DNA of 64,000 nucleotides, from assembly GCA_034520365.1 (NCBI GenBank), contig JAXHNP010000002.1:62001-126000 (forward strand). Direction: 5' to 3'. The notes under the pieces are model-generated. The model saw only the letters and a list, made by a program, of their open reading frames with translations, had not been told where the DNA came from and made no database searches. The stretch is from Desulfobacterales bacterium. Its GTDB lineage: Bacteria; Desulfobacterota; Desulfobacteria; Desulfobacterales; Desulfosalsimonadaceae. Position numbers and translations under genes: made by a program. Shown here piece after piece: positions 16,500 to 25,513 of the stretch (within the stretch, counting starts at the first letter, position 1; every line of letters starts with the position of its first letter).

Positions 16500-16541
16500 A
16501 GGTGTAGGGTATAAGGTTTAGGGTGTAAGGTGTAAGGTATT
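16500..16541 (+). repeat. Degenerate TAGGGTG-type heptad tract
   Basis: Six to seven units of GTGTAGG, GTATAAGG and GTTTAGG type follow the protease stop codon. A stretch of CTTACTCTTAAT units (about 16570-16592), also found at 39960-39985 and near 40905, comes next. Confidence 0.75.
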
Positions 16542-16653
16542 GGTGAAAACCTGTTGATGACGGCTTAATATTACTCTTCATCTTACTCTTAATAAATCCA
16601 TATATCACCTTCTCCCTGTGGGAGAAGGCCGGGATGAGGGTAAAATAGGTGAA

Positions 16654-17586
16654 ATGGATTTTCTGACGCGTTCGTTAAGCTTAGGCCGCTATGTATCCAC
16701 TCGGCTCCGGGGTTATCCGGCCAAAAAGGTGCTTGTCCTGGAAGGCGGGGGCATGCGCGGGATATTTCTTACCGGCGTGCTTCAGGCATTTACGGACAGG
16801 GGGTATTTTCCGTTTGAGCTGATCATCGGCTCTTCTGCCGGGGCGCTCACCGGCACAGCGTTTGCCGCTGATCAGATTTGCCTGGCCCGGGATGCGTTTT
16901 TTAAAGAACTGCTTGGCGGGCAGTTCATCCGGATGCGAAATATCCTGCGGCCGGAAAAACACATCCTGAATCTGGACTGGATGGTTGAAAACATTGTCAT
17001 GGGCAAAGATCCGTTGAACCTGAAAAGGCTTCGGCGCTCGGCCTGCCCGGTCCTGATGACAGCCACCAATGTGAGCGAGCATGAGGTGCCGGAGACCGTA
17101 TATCTTAGCACCAAAAAAGACCGGATTCCCATAGCACTCAAGGCCACAGCCGCGATTCCGTTTTTCTATAGGGATTTTGTACGTTACAAGGATTATCTGC
17201 TGCTTGACGGCGGGCTGCTGGATCCCGTGCCGTACAAAAAAGCCCTTGCCATGGGATATCGAGAAGAGGATATTCTCGTGATTCTTAGCCGGCCGAAGGG
17301 CTATCGGAAAAAACGGGAATCCTTCTGGATCTCCAGGCTGTATGAGAATTACTATAAGGATTTTAAACACCGGTTTCTGCTGCTTTCCATGCATGAACGC
17401 TATCAGATGTATAACCGCGTGATCAATAATCTGGAAAGCTGTTATTCCGGCATTGATGTGATTTATCCGCCGGCGGATTTTGCGGTAAACCGCCTGACAC
17501 GAAGTGAGGAAAGAATTTTAACCGGATTTATGCAGGGTGTGGATGCCGCCAAGCAATACCTGATGGTTTCAGAAAAAGCGATTTAG
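16654..17586 (+). CDS. Patatin-like phospholipase/acyl hydrolase
   Basis: A 310-residue patatin-domain protein. The oxyanion loop is GGGMRG (about residues 31-36), the nucleophile motif GSSAG places Ser at 61, and the catalytic Asp lies in LLLDGGLLDP. The ATG at 16654 with AGGTGAA upstream is chosen; an in-frame GTG at 16618 lies within a CTCCCTGTGGGAG repeat. This RssA/YjjU-like group hydrolyses acyl esters in the cytoplasm or at the membrane. A link to the WS/DGAT-phasin region nearby (lipid mobilisation) is possible but unproven. Confidence 0.85.
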   Translation: MDFLTRSLSLGRYVSTRLRGYPAKKVLVLEGGGMRGIFLTGVLQAFTDRGYFPFELIIGSSAGALTGTAFAADQICLARDAFFKELLGGQFIRMRNILRPEKHILNLDWMVENIVMGKDPLNLKRLRRSACPVLMTATNVSEHEVPETVYLSTKKDRIPIALKATAAIPFFYRDFVRYKDYLLLDGGLLDPVPYKKALAMGYREEDILVILSRPKGYRKKRESFWISRLYENYYKDFKHRFLLLSMHERYQMYNRVINNLESCYSGIDVIYPPADFAVNRLTRSEERILTGFMQGVDAAKQYLMVSEKAI

Positions 17587-17628
17587 GGCGTCATGATGAC
17601 ATTTTTGCAGAAGGTAACTTATGATTCG

Positions 17629-17716
17629 TACTCGTGCTCGTAATCGGCCTTTAAATCCCCCGAGTACGATTACGAGTACGAGAACCGTCCCGCTCGCGCG
17701 GGACTGAGTACGATCA
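17629..17716. repeat. Palindromic GTACTCG-type repeat
   Basis: The tract CGTACTCGTGCTCGTAATCG and its complement CGATTACGAGTACGAGAACCG flank a short spacer, followed by the hairpin CCCGCTCGCGCGGG. It shares CGGGACGGTTCTCGT with 5527-5570 in inverted form. It precedes the TPR protein gene. Confidence 0.65.
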
Positions 17717-17739
17717 GGACCTTAGAAGAAGAGGATTCA

Positions 17740-18981
17740 ATGGGACTATTCAGTTTTATTACCGGAAAATCGTCAGAAGAAATTGAAATGATCGGTGATG
17801 ACTATCAGGCGGCCGGCGAGTATGGGGCGGCCAAGGTCGAATATGATAAAGCCCTGGAAAAAGCAGAAAAAAAATCACCCGAAAAGCAGGCGCTGATCCG
17901 GCGCCTTGCGGAAAAGGCGAACCAGGCCCGGGAGGCCCTGGCCGGCTCGCATATCAATGCCGCCGAAGAGTTAATCCGCCAGGAGAGTTACCAGGAGGCG
18001 GAAGACCTGCTCTATCTGGCCTATGAGTTGACGGGTGATGAAAAACTCAAAACAGATATCAAGGCAAAGGCCCGCTCGCTCTATCAGATGCCGGCCGGGG
18101 CGCCTGAAGCCGGGGACCCGGCTGAGCCGCTCGCGCAATTGCATGAATCCGAAGAAGCGGCTGATACAGAGGATGATGAGGAGGCGGCCTATTTTCATTT
18201 GCTGGTCAGCTCCCTTCCGGAAGAGATGCAGGAAGCCTATGAATCATACGGACAGACGTTTATGGAAGGTTATGTGGCGCTTAATCAGGGTGAATTTGAA
18301 ACCGCAGTGAGCGCATTCAGAACGGCCATGACCGAAAATTCCGGCCCGGACAGCTGGATTGCCCTGGAGCTGGCCACGGCCTACATGCACCTTGGACAGT
18401 CCGAAAATGCCCGGGAAACTGTTGAAACCTATCTCCAGAGCAATCCCGAATCTCTGCGCGCCTATCAGCTGCTTTGCGAAATATACTGGGATGCCGGAGA
18501 TTTTGAGGCAGCCGCGGATCTGTTAAACCGCAGTCCAAAAGATTTGCAGCAGTCCGGCCCCGTTCAGATGCTATTGGGCGAAACCTACTATCAGGCCGGC
18601 AGCTATGAGGCGGCCCGGGATGTGTTTCTGGATTGCGGCGAGCAATTCGGCAATGAAGAGCTGATCAGCCGGGCGCTGGCCAAAACCTATGAAGCCATGG
18701 GCGATTTTGACAAAGCCCGCCGCCTTTACGGGGAAATTTTGAACAACTGCACTAAGTGCGGCGCGCGCGTGGATCCGTTTATCAAAAGCCGGTTTGCCGA
18801 ACTCAGTTTTCAGTCCGGGGACACCTCCAACCTTGTACTGGAAATGTTTCTCTCCCTGGTGCACGAGGATCCGGACAATCGGAAAGCCTATTTTGACCGG
18901 ATCGGAAAGATTTATGAGGCCGCCGGCCATGCCAGTGAAGCCCGGCGCTACTATGGGTTTGCCGAATCCGCCGCCGGCTGA
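17740..18981 (+). CDS. TPR-repeat protein, unknown function
   Basis: A 413-residue acidic, all-helical protein with at least six tetratricopeptide-like repeats (for example YQAAGEYGAAKVEYDKAL, and from about residue 200 GEFETAVSAF, GDFEAAADLL, GSYEAARDVF and GDFDKARRLY). There is no signal peptide, so it is probably a cytoplasmic scaffold. A CNNCTKCG-like Cys pair occurs near residue 345. The start at 17740 has GAAGAGG upstream. It is followed 10 bp later by an M23-like gene, so the two may be functionally linked. Confidence 0.7.
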   Translation: MGLFSFITGKSSEEIEMIGDDYQAAGEYGAAKVEYDKALEKAEKKSPEKQALIRRLAEKANQAREALAGSHINAAEELIRQESYQEAEDLLYLAYELTGDEKLKTDIKAKARSLYQMPAGAPEAGDPAEPLAQLHESEEAADTEDDEEAAYFHLLVSSLPEEMQEAYESYGQTFMEGYVALNQGEFETAVSAFRTAMTENSGPDSWIALELATAYMHLGQSENARETVETYLQSNPESLRAYQLLCEIYWDAGDFEAAADLLNRSPKDLQQSGPVQMLLGETYYQAGSYEAARDVFLDCGEQFGNEELISRALAKTYEAMGDFDKARRLYGEILNNCTKCGARVDPFIKSRFAELSFQSGDTSNLVLEMFLSLVHEDPDNRKAYFDRIGKIYEAAGHASEARRYYGFAESAAG

Positions 18982-18991
18982 TGCAGCGCAT

Positions 18992-19627
18992 ATGGCAACT
19001 GCAAGCACCTTTATCCATCAATTAACCGCAGCCAATCACCTTGAGCGCATCGGGATTGAACGGCTGATTTTTTATCCCGGCATGCTTTTCGGTACCGCGG
19101 ACAAGTGGTGGGGCCGGCCCGGCTGCCGTCATTCCCATCACGAGGGAATTGATCTCTGCTTTTTTGAAACAGGTTCCGGCGGGTATTATCGTCTGGATGA
19201 GACCACGCGGATTCCAATGGCAGAAGACGGCCGCATCGTTCATATAATGGAAGATTTTCTGGGGCAGACCGTGGCGGTTCAACAGACAGAGGCCGGCGGC
19301 CGGGCGTTTTTAACCCTTTATGCCCATATTGAGCCGCCAAAGGGGCTTTCCGTGGGCGACCGGCTTTCCTGCGGTGAGGTGTTCGCCCGTATTGCCGCCA
19401 TTAATAATCCGAAAATAAAGCTTTTGCCCCATCTCCACATTTCCATGGCCTGGGCGGATCATCTGCCGGGTTATGCCGACTGGACCTGGAAGCGGCTTAA
19501 CCAGTGCGGCAGCAAATGTTTTGTCGATCCCTTAACCCGAATGCATCTGCCGCATCAGGTCTTCTCCTTTGAATTCGGCATGAATCCGGCTGATGCGTTT
19601 ACCCCTGTGTCGCAGGGAGCGTTTTAA
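18992..19627 (+). CDS. M23/LytM-like peptidase-fold protein
   Basis: A 211-residue protein with degenerate LytM/M23 motifs: HHEGIDLCF (normally HxGxD), LYAHIE and LPHLHISM (normally HxH). The zinc ligands His..Asp and HxH appear present. No signal peptide is visible, unlike the typical cell-wall endopeptidase, so activity or location may differ. The ATG at 18992 is chosen because the longer ORF is only a reading through the TPR gene in another frame. It lies 10 bp after the TPR protein stop. Confidence 0.65.
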   Translation: MATASTFIHQLTAANHLERIGIERLIFYPGMLFGTADKWWGRPGCRHSHHEGIDLCFFETGSGGYYRLDETTRIPMAEDGRIVHIMEDFLGQTVAVQQTEAGGRAFLTLYAHIEPPKGLSVGDRLSCGEVFARIAAINNPKIKLLPHLHISMAWADHLPGYADWTWKRLNQCGSKCFVDPLTRMHLPHQVFSFEFGMNPADAFTPVSQGAF

Positions 19628-20004
19628 AACCTTGAAAAATCTTGCGGATTCTGTTAGTTAATCTTGGAATTAAGGCACTAAGGCGTTGAGGCACTGAGGC
19701 ACTGAGTTTTTTAAACATTGGACTGTGAACGCAAAGTTACTTAGAAGTAATCCCCCCGGGCTGTGCGCCCGGGACCGAGCATAAAAGTAACTTTAAAGGC
19801 ACTGAGGCACGGTAAATTTGTTCTATCTATTTTTCAGGCGGGCACGGTGGCCCGCCCTACGAATGGGAAAAACCCGATTCATCGTAGGGTCGGCCACCGT
19901 GCCGACCATAAAATCTTGATTTCATTGACCTTACACCTTATACCCTATACCTTAAACCGTGAAGTTACTTAGAAGTTAATAATAAAACCGGAAAGGCAAA
20001 CCCC
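19628..20004. repeat. Repeat-rich spacer upstream of argC
   Basis: No gene is supported in this 377-bp gap. Direct GGCACTGAGGCACTGAG-type tracts occur at about 19670-19705. A roughly 230-bp composite repeat fills most of the remainder (see 19738-19976). Confidence 0.7.
19738..19976 (+). repeat. Composite ~230-bp dispersed repeat, copy 1
   Basis: The element consists of TTACTTAGAAGTAA ends, a CCCGGGC..GCCCGGG hairpin, the palindromic pair GGGCACGGTGGCCCGCC and GGTCGGCCACCGTGCCGACC, and a heptad tract. The whole unit recurs in inverted orientation at 37026-37262. The central hairpin pair also occurs at 28701-28802. Confidence 0.8.
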
Positions 20005-21042
20005 ATGATAAGGGCAGGTGTGATAGGCGCCACCGGCTATGCCGGGGCGGAACTGGTCCGGATACTGGCCGGCCATCCCCGCGTGACGCTGACCGTTCTG
20101 ACTTCAAGGCAGTATGCGGGCGCCGCGTTTGATCAGATCTATCCGGCCATGAGCGGCTGGGTCGACCTGATCTGCGAGGAATTTGATTATGACAGCATAT
20201 GCGACCGCACGGATGTGATTTTCATCGCCCTGCCGCACAAACTGCCCATGGAGATCGTGCCGGAGCTGATCCGCCGGGGGAAAAAGGTGATTGATCTCTC
20301 TGCGGACTTTCGGTTTTCCGATCCGGAGCGATATGAATCCGCTTATCAGCCCCATACGGCCAAGGATTTGCTCGAACAGGCGGTCTATGGCCTCTCGGAA
20401 GTCAATACCCGGGAGATCAAGCAGGCAAGGCTTGTCGGCAATCCGGGGTGTTATCCCACAAGCGTGCTGCTCCCCCTGATTCCCCTGATCCAGCATAAGC
20501 TTCTGGAAATTGACTCAATTATTGCGGATTCAAAGTCCGGAGTGAGCGGGGCCGGCCGATCGCCCTCCCTTACCACGCATTTCTGTGAAGCCAATGAGTC
20601 CTTTAAACCCTATAAAGTGGACGGCCACCGGCATAAACCGGAAATGGACGAGGTGCTCTCTGATGCCGCCGGCGAGCCGATGGAAATCACCTTTGTGCCG
20701 CATCTTTTGCCCATGATCCGCGGCATGGAGACCACCATCTATGCGCGGCTGACAAAACCGCGCGGGCATACCGAAATCCATAATATGGTGGTGGACTATT
20801 ATTCGGACTGCCCTTTCATCCGTATTCTGGATAAGGGAAATTATCCGGACACCCGAAACGTTCGGGGAACCAATTACTGTGATATCGGGTTGGCGGTTGA
20901 TAAGGCACAGGGCCGGATCATTATCATGTCGGTGATTGACAACCTGGTCAAGGGCGCGGCCGGACAGGCGGTGCAGAATATGAACCTGATGCTCGGGCTC
21001 GAGGAAGTCACCGGCCTGAATACCCCGCCGTATCCTTTGTAA
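20005..21042 (+). CDS. argC: N-acetyl-gamma-glutamyl-phosphate reductase
   Basis: A 345-residue NADPH-dependent enzyme of arginine synthesis that reduces N-acetylglutamyl phosphate to the semialdehyde. The N-terminal Rossmann motif is GVIGATGYAGAELVRIL, and the catalytic cysteine lies in VGNPGCYPTS near residue 150. The His-containing motif HRHKPEMDE is present. Length is typical. An ACT-domain gene follows after 24 bp, so argC may be the first gene of a longer transcript. No other arg genes are nearby. Confidence 0.95.
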   Translation: MIRAGVIGATGYAGAELVRILAGHPRVTLTVLTSRQYAGAAFDQIYPAMSGWVDLICEEFDYDSICDRTDVIFIALPHKLPMEIVPELIRRGKKVIDLSADFRFSDPERYESAYQPHTAKDLLEQAVYGLSEVNTREIKQARLVGNPGCYPTSVLLPLIPLIQHKLLEIDSIIADSKSGVSGAGRSPSLTTHFCEANESFKPYKVDGHRHKPEMDEVLSDAAGEPMEITFVPHLLPMIRGMETTIYARLTKPRGHTEIHNMVVDYYSDCPFIRILDKGNYPDTRNVRGTNYCDIGLAVDKAQGRIIIMSVIDNLVKGAAGQAVQNMNLMLGLEEVTGLNTPPYPL

Positions 21043-21066
21043 TTTAACCCATCAAACGGGGGTGAT

Positions 21067-21498
21067 ATGCGAATCAGACAGCTTTCCATATTTATGGAAA
21101 ACCGCTCCGGCCGGCTGGCCAAAATCACGACGGCCATCGGCAATGCGGGCGTCAATATCCGCGCCATGTCCCTGGCGGACACCTCGGACTTTGGAATTCT
21201 GCGCCTGGTGGTCACGGATACGGACAAAGCCCATCAAATTTTAAAAGATCAGGGGTTTACCGTCAAGGTCTCGGATGTGATTGCCGTGGCGATTCCGGAT
21301 ATACCGGGGGCGCTGGGCAATCTCCTGTCCATCATCGAGCTTGAGGGTCTGAATGTGGAATATATGTATGTGGTGGCAGAAAAGCACATGGATGAGGCGA
21401 TTGTCATTTTCCGGTTCGATGATTTGGACCGGGCGGCTGATGTGCTGCTTGATAATGATATCCATGTGGTGGATGAGCGCAAGGTGTTGAGTGTTTAA
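21067..21498 (+). CDS. Tandem ACT-domain protein
   Basis: A 143-residue protein made of two ACT domains (about residues 3-65 and 70-140), the first starting RQLSIFMENRSGRLAKI. Stand-alone ACT proteins of this type usually bind amino acids and regulate transport or catabolism. It sits immediately upstream of a branched-chain-type ABC transporter and an aryl-CoA ligase-like gene, an arrangement consistent with control of amino-acid or aromatic-acid use. The stop at 21498 overlaps the alternative GTG start of the next ORF but not its preferred start. Confidence 0.85.
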   Translation: MRIRQLSIFMENRSGRLAKITTAIGNAGVNIRAMSLADTSDFGILRLVVTDTDKAHQILKDQGFTVKVSDVIAVAIPDIPGALGNLLSIIELEGLNVEYMYVVAEKHMDEAIVIFRFDDLDRAADVLLDNDIHVVDERKVLSV

Positions 21499-21523
21499 TT
21501 TTAAAAAAGAGGGAGGGGTTGTT

Positions 21524-22672
21524 GTGAAAAAGTCCATTATTGTGATGTGTGTTATTGCTTGCTTCGTGCTTTCGGCGACTGCGGTCTATGCTGAGCCTGA
21601 GCCGTATCATGTGGGGTGCGCATTTGCCGTGACCGGAAAAGCTTCCTGGCTGGGAGAGCCGGAGCGCAATACAGCCCGGATGGTGGCCGATGAGATCAAT
21701 GCCAACGGCGGTATCAACGGCCATAAAATCGTGCTCCATATTGAGGACACGCAGGGGGAAAATACCCGGGCGGTCAACGCCGTTAAGAAACTGATCAAGA
21801 AGCACAACGTCTGCGCGGTCATCGGGCCCAGCCGGAGCGGCACGTCCCTGGCCACCATTCCGATTGCGGAAAAGGAACAGGTGCCTCTGCTCTCCTGCGC
21901 CGCAGCCGCCAAAATTACCAACCCGCCGGAGGAGCGACGGTGGATATTTAAAATGGGGCAGAATGACTCCGATGCGGTGCGCAAAATCTATGACCACATG
22001 ACCGCGCGCGATATCTCAAAAGTGGGTATCATCACCGGGACCACCGGCTTTGGCGCAGCCGGCCGGGAGCAGTTAAAGGCGCTTTCCGGGGACTACGGAA
22101 TTGAGATCGCAGCAGACGAAACCTACAGCCCGGGGGCGACGGATATGACCGCCCAGCTGATCCGGGTCAGAAATTCAGGCGCCCAGGCAATCGTCAACTG
22201 GTCCATCGTGCCCGCCCAATCGATTGTGCCCCGTAACGTAAAACAGCTCGGCCTGGATATGCCGCTTTATCAAAGCCATGGCTTTGCCAATATTAAGTAT
22301 GCCGAGGCGGCCGGGGAAGCGGCCGAGGGATCGATCTTTCCGGCCGGCCGGATTATGGCCGCAAAAAGCGTGCCTGCCGATCATCCGCAGAAGGATGTCC
22401 TGATGGCCTATAAAAAAGCCTATGAAGCCAAATTTGATGACCAGGTCACCACCTTCGGCGGCCATGCCTATGACGCCATGCATCTGATTGCCAAGACGCT
22501 TAAAAAGGTGGGCGATGACCCGGCCAAAATCCGGGATGAGCTGGAACAAACCCGGTTTGTGGGCATTGGCGGCATTTTTGAGTTTAGCCCCACGGATCAC
22601 TGCGGACTGGACAAAACCGCATTTGAGATGCTCACGGTAAAAGACGGCAAGTTTGTGGTGATAAAGGACTAA
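21524..22672 (+). CDS. livK: Branched-chain amino acid-type ABC transporter substrate-binding protein
   Basis: A periplasmic binding protein of the LivK/Peripla_BP_6 family, about 382 residues. The N-terminal signal peptide is KKSIIVMCVIACFVLSATAVYA. The mature protein begins near EPEPYHVG and contains NANGGINGHKI and GPSRSGTS. The GTG at 21524 is preferred over the GTG at 21491 because GGGAGGGG ends 5 nt upstream and it places the signal peptide at the N-terminus. The ligand may be an amino acid or aromatic acid rather than leucine, given the adjacent PaaK-like gene. Confidence 0.85.
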   Translation: MKKSIIVMCVIACFVLSATAVYAEPEPYHVGCAFAVTGKASWLGEPERNTARMVADEINANGGINGHKIVLHIEDTQGENTRAVNAVKKLIKKHNVCAVIGPSRSGTSLATIPIAEKEQVPLLSCAAAAKITNPPEERRWIFKMGQNDSDAVRKIYDHMTARDISKVGIITGTTGFGAAGREQLKALSGDYGIEIAADETYSPGATDMTAQLIRVRNSGAQAIVNWSIVPAQSIVPRNVKQLGLDMPLYQSHGFANIKYAEAAGEAAEGSIFPAGRIMAAKSVPADHPQKDVLMAYKKAYEAKFDDQVTTFGGHAYDAMHLIAKTLKKVGDDPAKIRDELEQTRFVGIGGIFEFSPTDHCGLDKTAFEMLTVKDGKFVVIKD

Positions 22673-22709
22673 CCCGGGTCTTTACTTTCTTGTCTGCATT
22701 TGATTTTTC

Positions 22710-22773
22710 CCTAAACTGAGTTCAGTTTAGGTTCCATCCGCTGTCAGTGGTCGAATAGCCATTGACAGCGGAT
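22710..22773 (+). promoter_or_regulatory. Two consecutive hairpins between livK and livH
   Basis: Hairpin 1 has arms CCTAAACTGA/TCAGTTTAGG (22710-22731). Hairpin 2 has arms ATCCGCTGTCA/TGACAGCGGAT (22736-22773). Neither ends in a long T-run, so they look more like an mRNA-stabilising or attenuating element that keeps the binding protein more abundant than the permease (inferred). Confidence 0.6.
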
Positions 22774-22832
22774 AAGTTTTATTTAAACATAGCCGTTTCT
22801 ATTTCGCATTCCATAATCCGGGGTGGCAGTCA

Positions 22833-23735
22833 ATGAATCAGGTCAGCGGCTTGACCGATATTATTCAGTTTATGGTTATGGGCGTCCAGCGCGGCGCCAT
22901 CTACGCCATGGTGGCCATGGGGTTTAACATTATCTATAATGCCACCGGTATTATCAATTTCGCCCAGGGCGAATTTGTGGTGCTCGGCGGTTTGATGATG
23001 GTCACGCTGACCATGGCATTGAACCTGGCCCTGCCGCTTGCCTTTATCCTGACTGTGATTGTGGTTACCGCCGTGGGTATCCTGATGGAGCGCCTGACCA
23101 TTAATCCGGTCAAGACCCCGTCTGTGCTGCGGCTGATTATCATTACCATTGCGGTTTCCATTCTTTTAAAAGGCGCGGCCATGATCATCTGGGGAAAGGG
23201 CTCCCACTATATGAACCACTTTACCGATGCCCCGCCCATTGAATTTATGGGGGCCTATATCCTGCCGCAGACCCTATGGATCGTTGGCATTCTTCTTTGT
23301 GTGGTCGTTGGCCTGGTGGTGTTTTTTAACTATACCATGATCGGCAAATGCATCCGGGCGTGCGCCATAAACCGGGATGCGGCGCGGCTGGCGGGGATTA
23401 ACGACCGGAAGATGGTTATGCTCTCCTTTGCCTTGTCCGCCGGCATCGGCGCCATTGCGGGCATCATTGTCACACCGATTATACAGATGGATTACGGCCG
23501 CGGCGCGCTTTTGGGCTTAAAGGGATTCGGCGCGGCGGTTCTGGGCGGTCTGGGCAACAGTATGGGGGCCGTGGTAGCCGGTGTGCTGCTGGGCATCCTC
23601 GAAGCCATGGGGGCCGGCTACATTTCTTCGCACTACATGGACGCCATGGCCCTTTTAATTCTGCTGATTGTCCTTTTTATCAAGCCAAGCGGCATATTCG
23701 GCAGTTCCGAGGCCATGCGGTTGAAAGAGTTCTGA
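22833..23735 (+). CDS. livH: Branched-chain amino acid-type ABC transporter permease LivH
   Basis: A 300-residue multi-span inner-membrane permease of the LivH family, with about eight hydrophobic segments. Family motifs include YNATGIINFAQGEF near the N-terminus and the coupling region FGAAVLGGLGNSMGAVVAG near the C-terminus. It forms the channel together with LivM; the livM start follows after 1 bp. Confidence 0.9.
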   Translation: MNQVSGLTDIIQFMVMGVQRGAIYAMVAMGFNIIYNATGIINFAQGEFVVLGGLMMVTLTMALNLALPLAFILTVIVVTAVGILMERLTINPVKTPSVLRLIIITIAVSILLKGAAMIIWGKGSHYMNHFTDAPPIEFMGAYILPQTLWIVGILLCVVVGLVVFFNYTMIGKCIRACAINRDAARLAGINDRKMVMLSFALSAGIGAIAGIIVTPIIQMDYGRGALLGLKGFGAAVLGGLGNSMGAVVAGVLLGILEAMGAGYISSHYMDAMALLILLIVLFIKPSGIFGSSEAMRLKEF

Positions 23736-23736
23736 T

Positions 23737-24723
23737 ATGCAGGGAAGGGATATCGCCGGACTGATGGCACTGATTGCGGCGGTTATTGCCGCACCGCTGA
23801 CCATCGGCAATGATTACTATTTGGGCGTGCTGATTTTTGCGGCCTTTAATTGCCTGACCTGCATCGGGCTCTGTCTGCTGATGGGCTATGCCGGACAGAT
23901 ATCTCTGGGCCACGGCGCATTTGTGGCCATCGGGGCTTATGCAGCCGGCATTTTTACCACTTCGCTTGGCTGGTCTCCCTGGATAGCCATCTTTGCGGGT
24001 GTTTTTATCGTCGCCGCGGTGTCGGCGGTAGTGGGGATACCGACCCTGCGGTTAAAGGGCCATTACCTGGCCATGGCAACCCTGGGGTTTGCCTCGATTG
24101 TGCATATACTCGCGGTGGCCACCGTGGAGGTTACGGGCGGGCCGTCCGGTCTGTTAAACATCCCCCGGATGTCTGTTTTCGGCTATGAGCTGGATTCAGA
24201 TCTTAAATACTTCTATTTCAGCTGGGCGGTGGTGGTGATCGGGCTTTACCTGGCGTTTAACCTGATTAATTCCCGGATCGGCCGCAGTCTGCGCGCGTTG
24301 CACGGCAGCGAGGATGCAGCCGCCTCGCTGGGGGTAAATATTACTGCCTGCAAAATTCAGGTCTTCGTTCTAAGTGCTGTTTACGCCTCCATCAGCGGCA
24401 GCCTGTATGCCTATTACGTTAACTACATCGATCCCGGCCCGTTTGGCGTCATGCATTCGGTGCTGCTGGTGACCATGGTGGCCGTGGGCGGGATGCATAA
24501 AATCTGGGGGGCTTTTACCGGCGCTATGCTGCTTTCCCTTCTGCCGGAAGTGCTTTCTTTTTCAACCAATTACCTTAAAGTTATCGGGATTGCCTACCAG
24601 CCGGATTACGATATTCTGGTCTACGGGGGTATACTGCTGCTGATTATGCTGTTTTTGCCGGAAGGCGTTTTTGAAGGTCTTAGCCGGGCCGCCCGGGCCG
24701 GCCGGCAATTGGTCCGGCGGTGA
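23737..24723 (+). CDS. livM: Branched-chain amino acid-type ABC transporter permease LivM
   Basis: A 328-residue permease with multiple membrane spans and the LivM signatures LMGYAGQISLGHGAFVAIGAY and RALHGSEDAAASLGVN. The C-terminal EAA-like region is VAVGGMHKIWGAFTGA. The start codon lies 1 bp after the livH stop, and livG begins 4 bp after its stop, so expression is coupled. Confidence 0.9.
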   Translation: MQGRDIAGLMALIAAVIAAPLTIGNDYYLGVLIFAAFNCLTCIGLCLLMGYAGQISLGHGAFVAIGAYAAGIFTTSLGWSPWIAIFAGVFIVAAVSAVVGIPTLRLKGHYLAMATLGFASIVHILAVATVEVTGGPSGLLNIPRMSVFGYELDSDLKYFYFSWAVVVIGLYLAFNLINSRIGRSLRALHGSEDAAASLGVNITACKIQVFVLSAVYASISGSLYAYYVNYIDPGPFGVMHSVLLVTMVAVGGMHKIWGAFTGAMLLSLLPEVLSFSTNYLKVIGIAYQPDYDILVYGGILLLIMLFLPEGVFEGLSRAARAGRQLVRR

Positions 24724-24727
24724 GAGA

Positions 24728-25501
24728 ATGCAGGATCGTCAATCCGGACATATCCTCTGGCTGGAAAACATCCGAAAGGTGTTTGGCGGAGTGGTGGCAG
24801 TAGATGATCTGACCCTGGGGGTTGAAAAGGACAGTGTCACTTCCGTGATTGGTCCCAACGGGGCCGGCAAAACCACCGTCTTTAATCTGATCACCGGTTT
24901 TCTGCCCCCGTCCGCCGGGCAGATCAGCTACTCGGGCCGGGTGATTAACAAGTTAAAACCCCATCGCATCGCTGCTTTAGGGGTTGCCCGCACGTTTCAA
25001 AATGTCCGGCTGTTTCCGCAGATGACGGTTCTGGAAAATGTCATGGTGGGCCGCCATTTAAGGTCCAAAGCGGGCATGCTCGTTTCCGCCGCCCTTCCGC
25101 CGGCGTGGCGGCCGGAGGAAAAGCGGGTTCAGCATGAAGCGATGGGCCACCTTGAGTTCGTGGGGCTGGCCGATCATGCGGATGCCATGGCGGGCAATCT
25201 GCCCCTGGGCAGTCAGCGGATGCTTGAGATCGCCCGTGCCCTGGCAGTTGAGCCCCGCCTGATTCTTTTGGATGAGCCGGCTGCCGGGCTAAACAGCCGG
25301 GAAACCATTGCCATGGGCGAGCTGATTGAAAAAATCCGGCAGCAGCAGATCACCGTGGTGCTGGTCGAGCATGATATGGAACTGGTGATGGAAGTCTCGG
25401 ACCGGGTGATTGTAATTAATTTCGGCCGGCTGATCGGCGACGGCACGCCCGAATCGGTGCAGGAAAATCCGGATGTGATTGCCGCCTATCTGGGAGAATG
25501 A
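24728..25501 (+). CDS. livG: ABC transporter ATP-binding protein LivG
   Basis: A 257-residue ABC ATPase. Walker A is GPNGAGKT, the signature appears as LPLGSQRMLEIARAL (normally LSGGQ, here degenerate LGSQ as in many LivG), Walker B is LILLDEPAAGLN, and the H-loop is VEHDM. The ATG at 24728 is chosen because a longer reading starts inside livM. It pairs with LivF. Confidence 0.9.
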   Translation: MQDRQSGHILWLENIRKVFGGVVAVDDLTLGVEKDSVTSVIGPNGAGKTTVFNLITGFLPPSAGQISYSGRVINKLKPHRIAALGVARTFQNVRLFPQMTVLENVMVGRHLRSKAGMLVSAALPPAWRPEEKRVQHEAMGHLEFVGLADHADAMAGNLPLGSQRMLEIARALAVEPRLILLDEPAAGLNSRETIAMGELIEKIRQQQITVVLVEHDMELVMEVSDRVIVINFGRLIGDGTPESVQENPDVIAAYLGE

Positions 25502-25513
25502 TGGTAAAACGCG

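Noticed and set aside
19763-19972. Small protein-coding gene before argC
   Set aside because: The frame consists of the composite dispersed repeat, which also occurs inverted at 37.0 kb in another frame.
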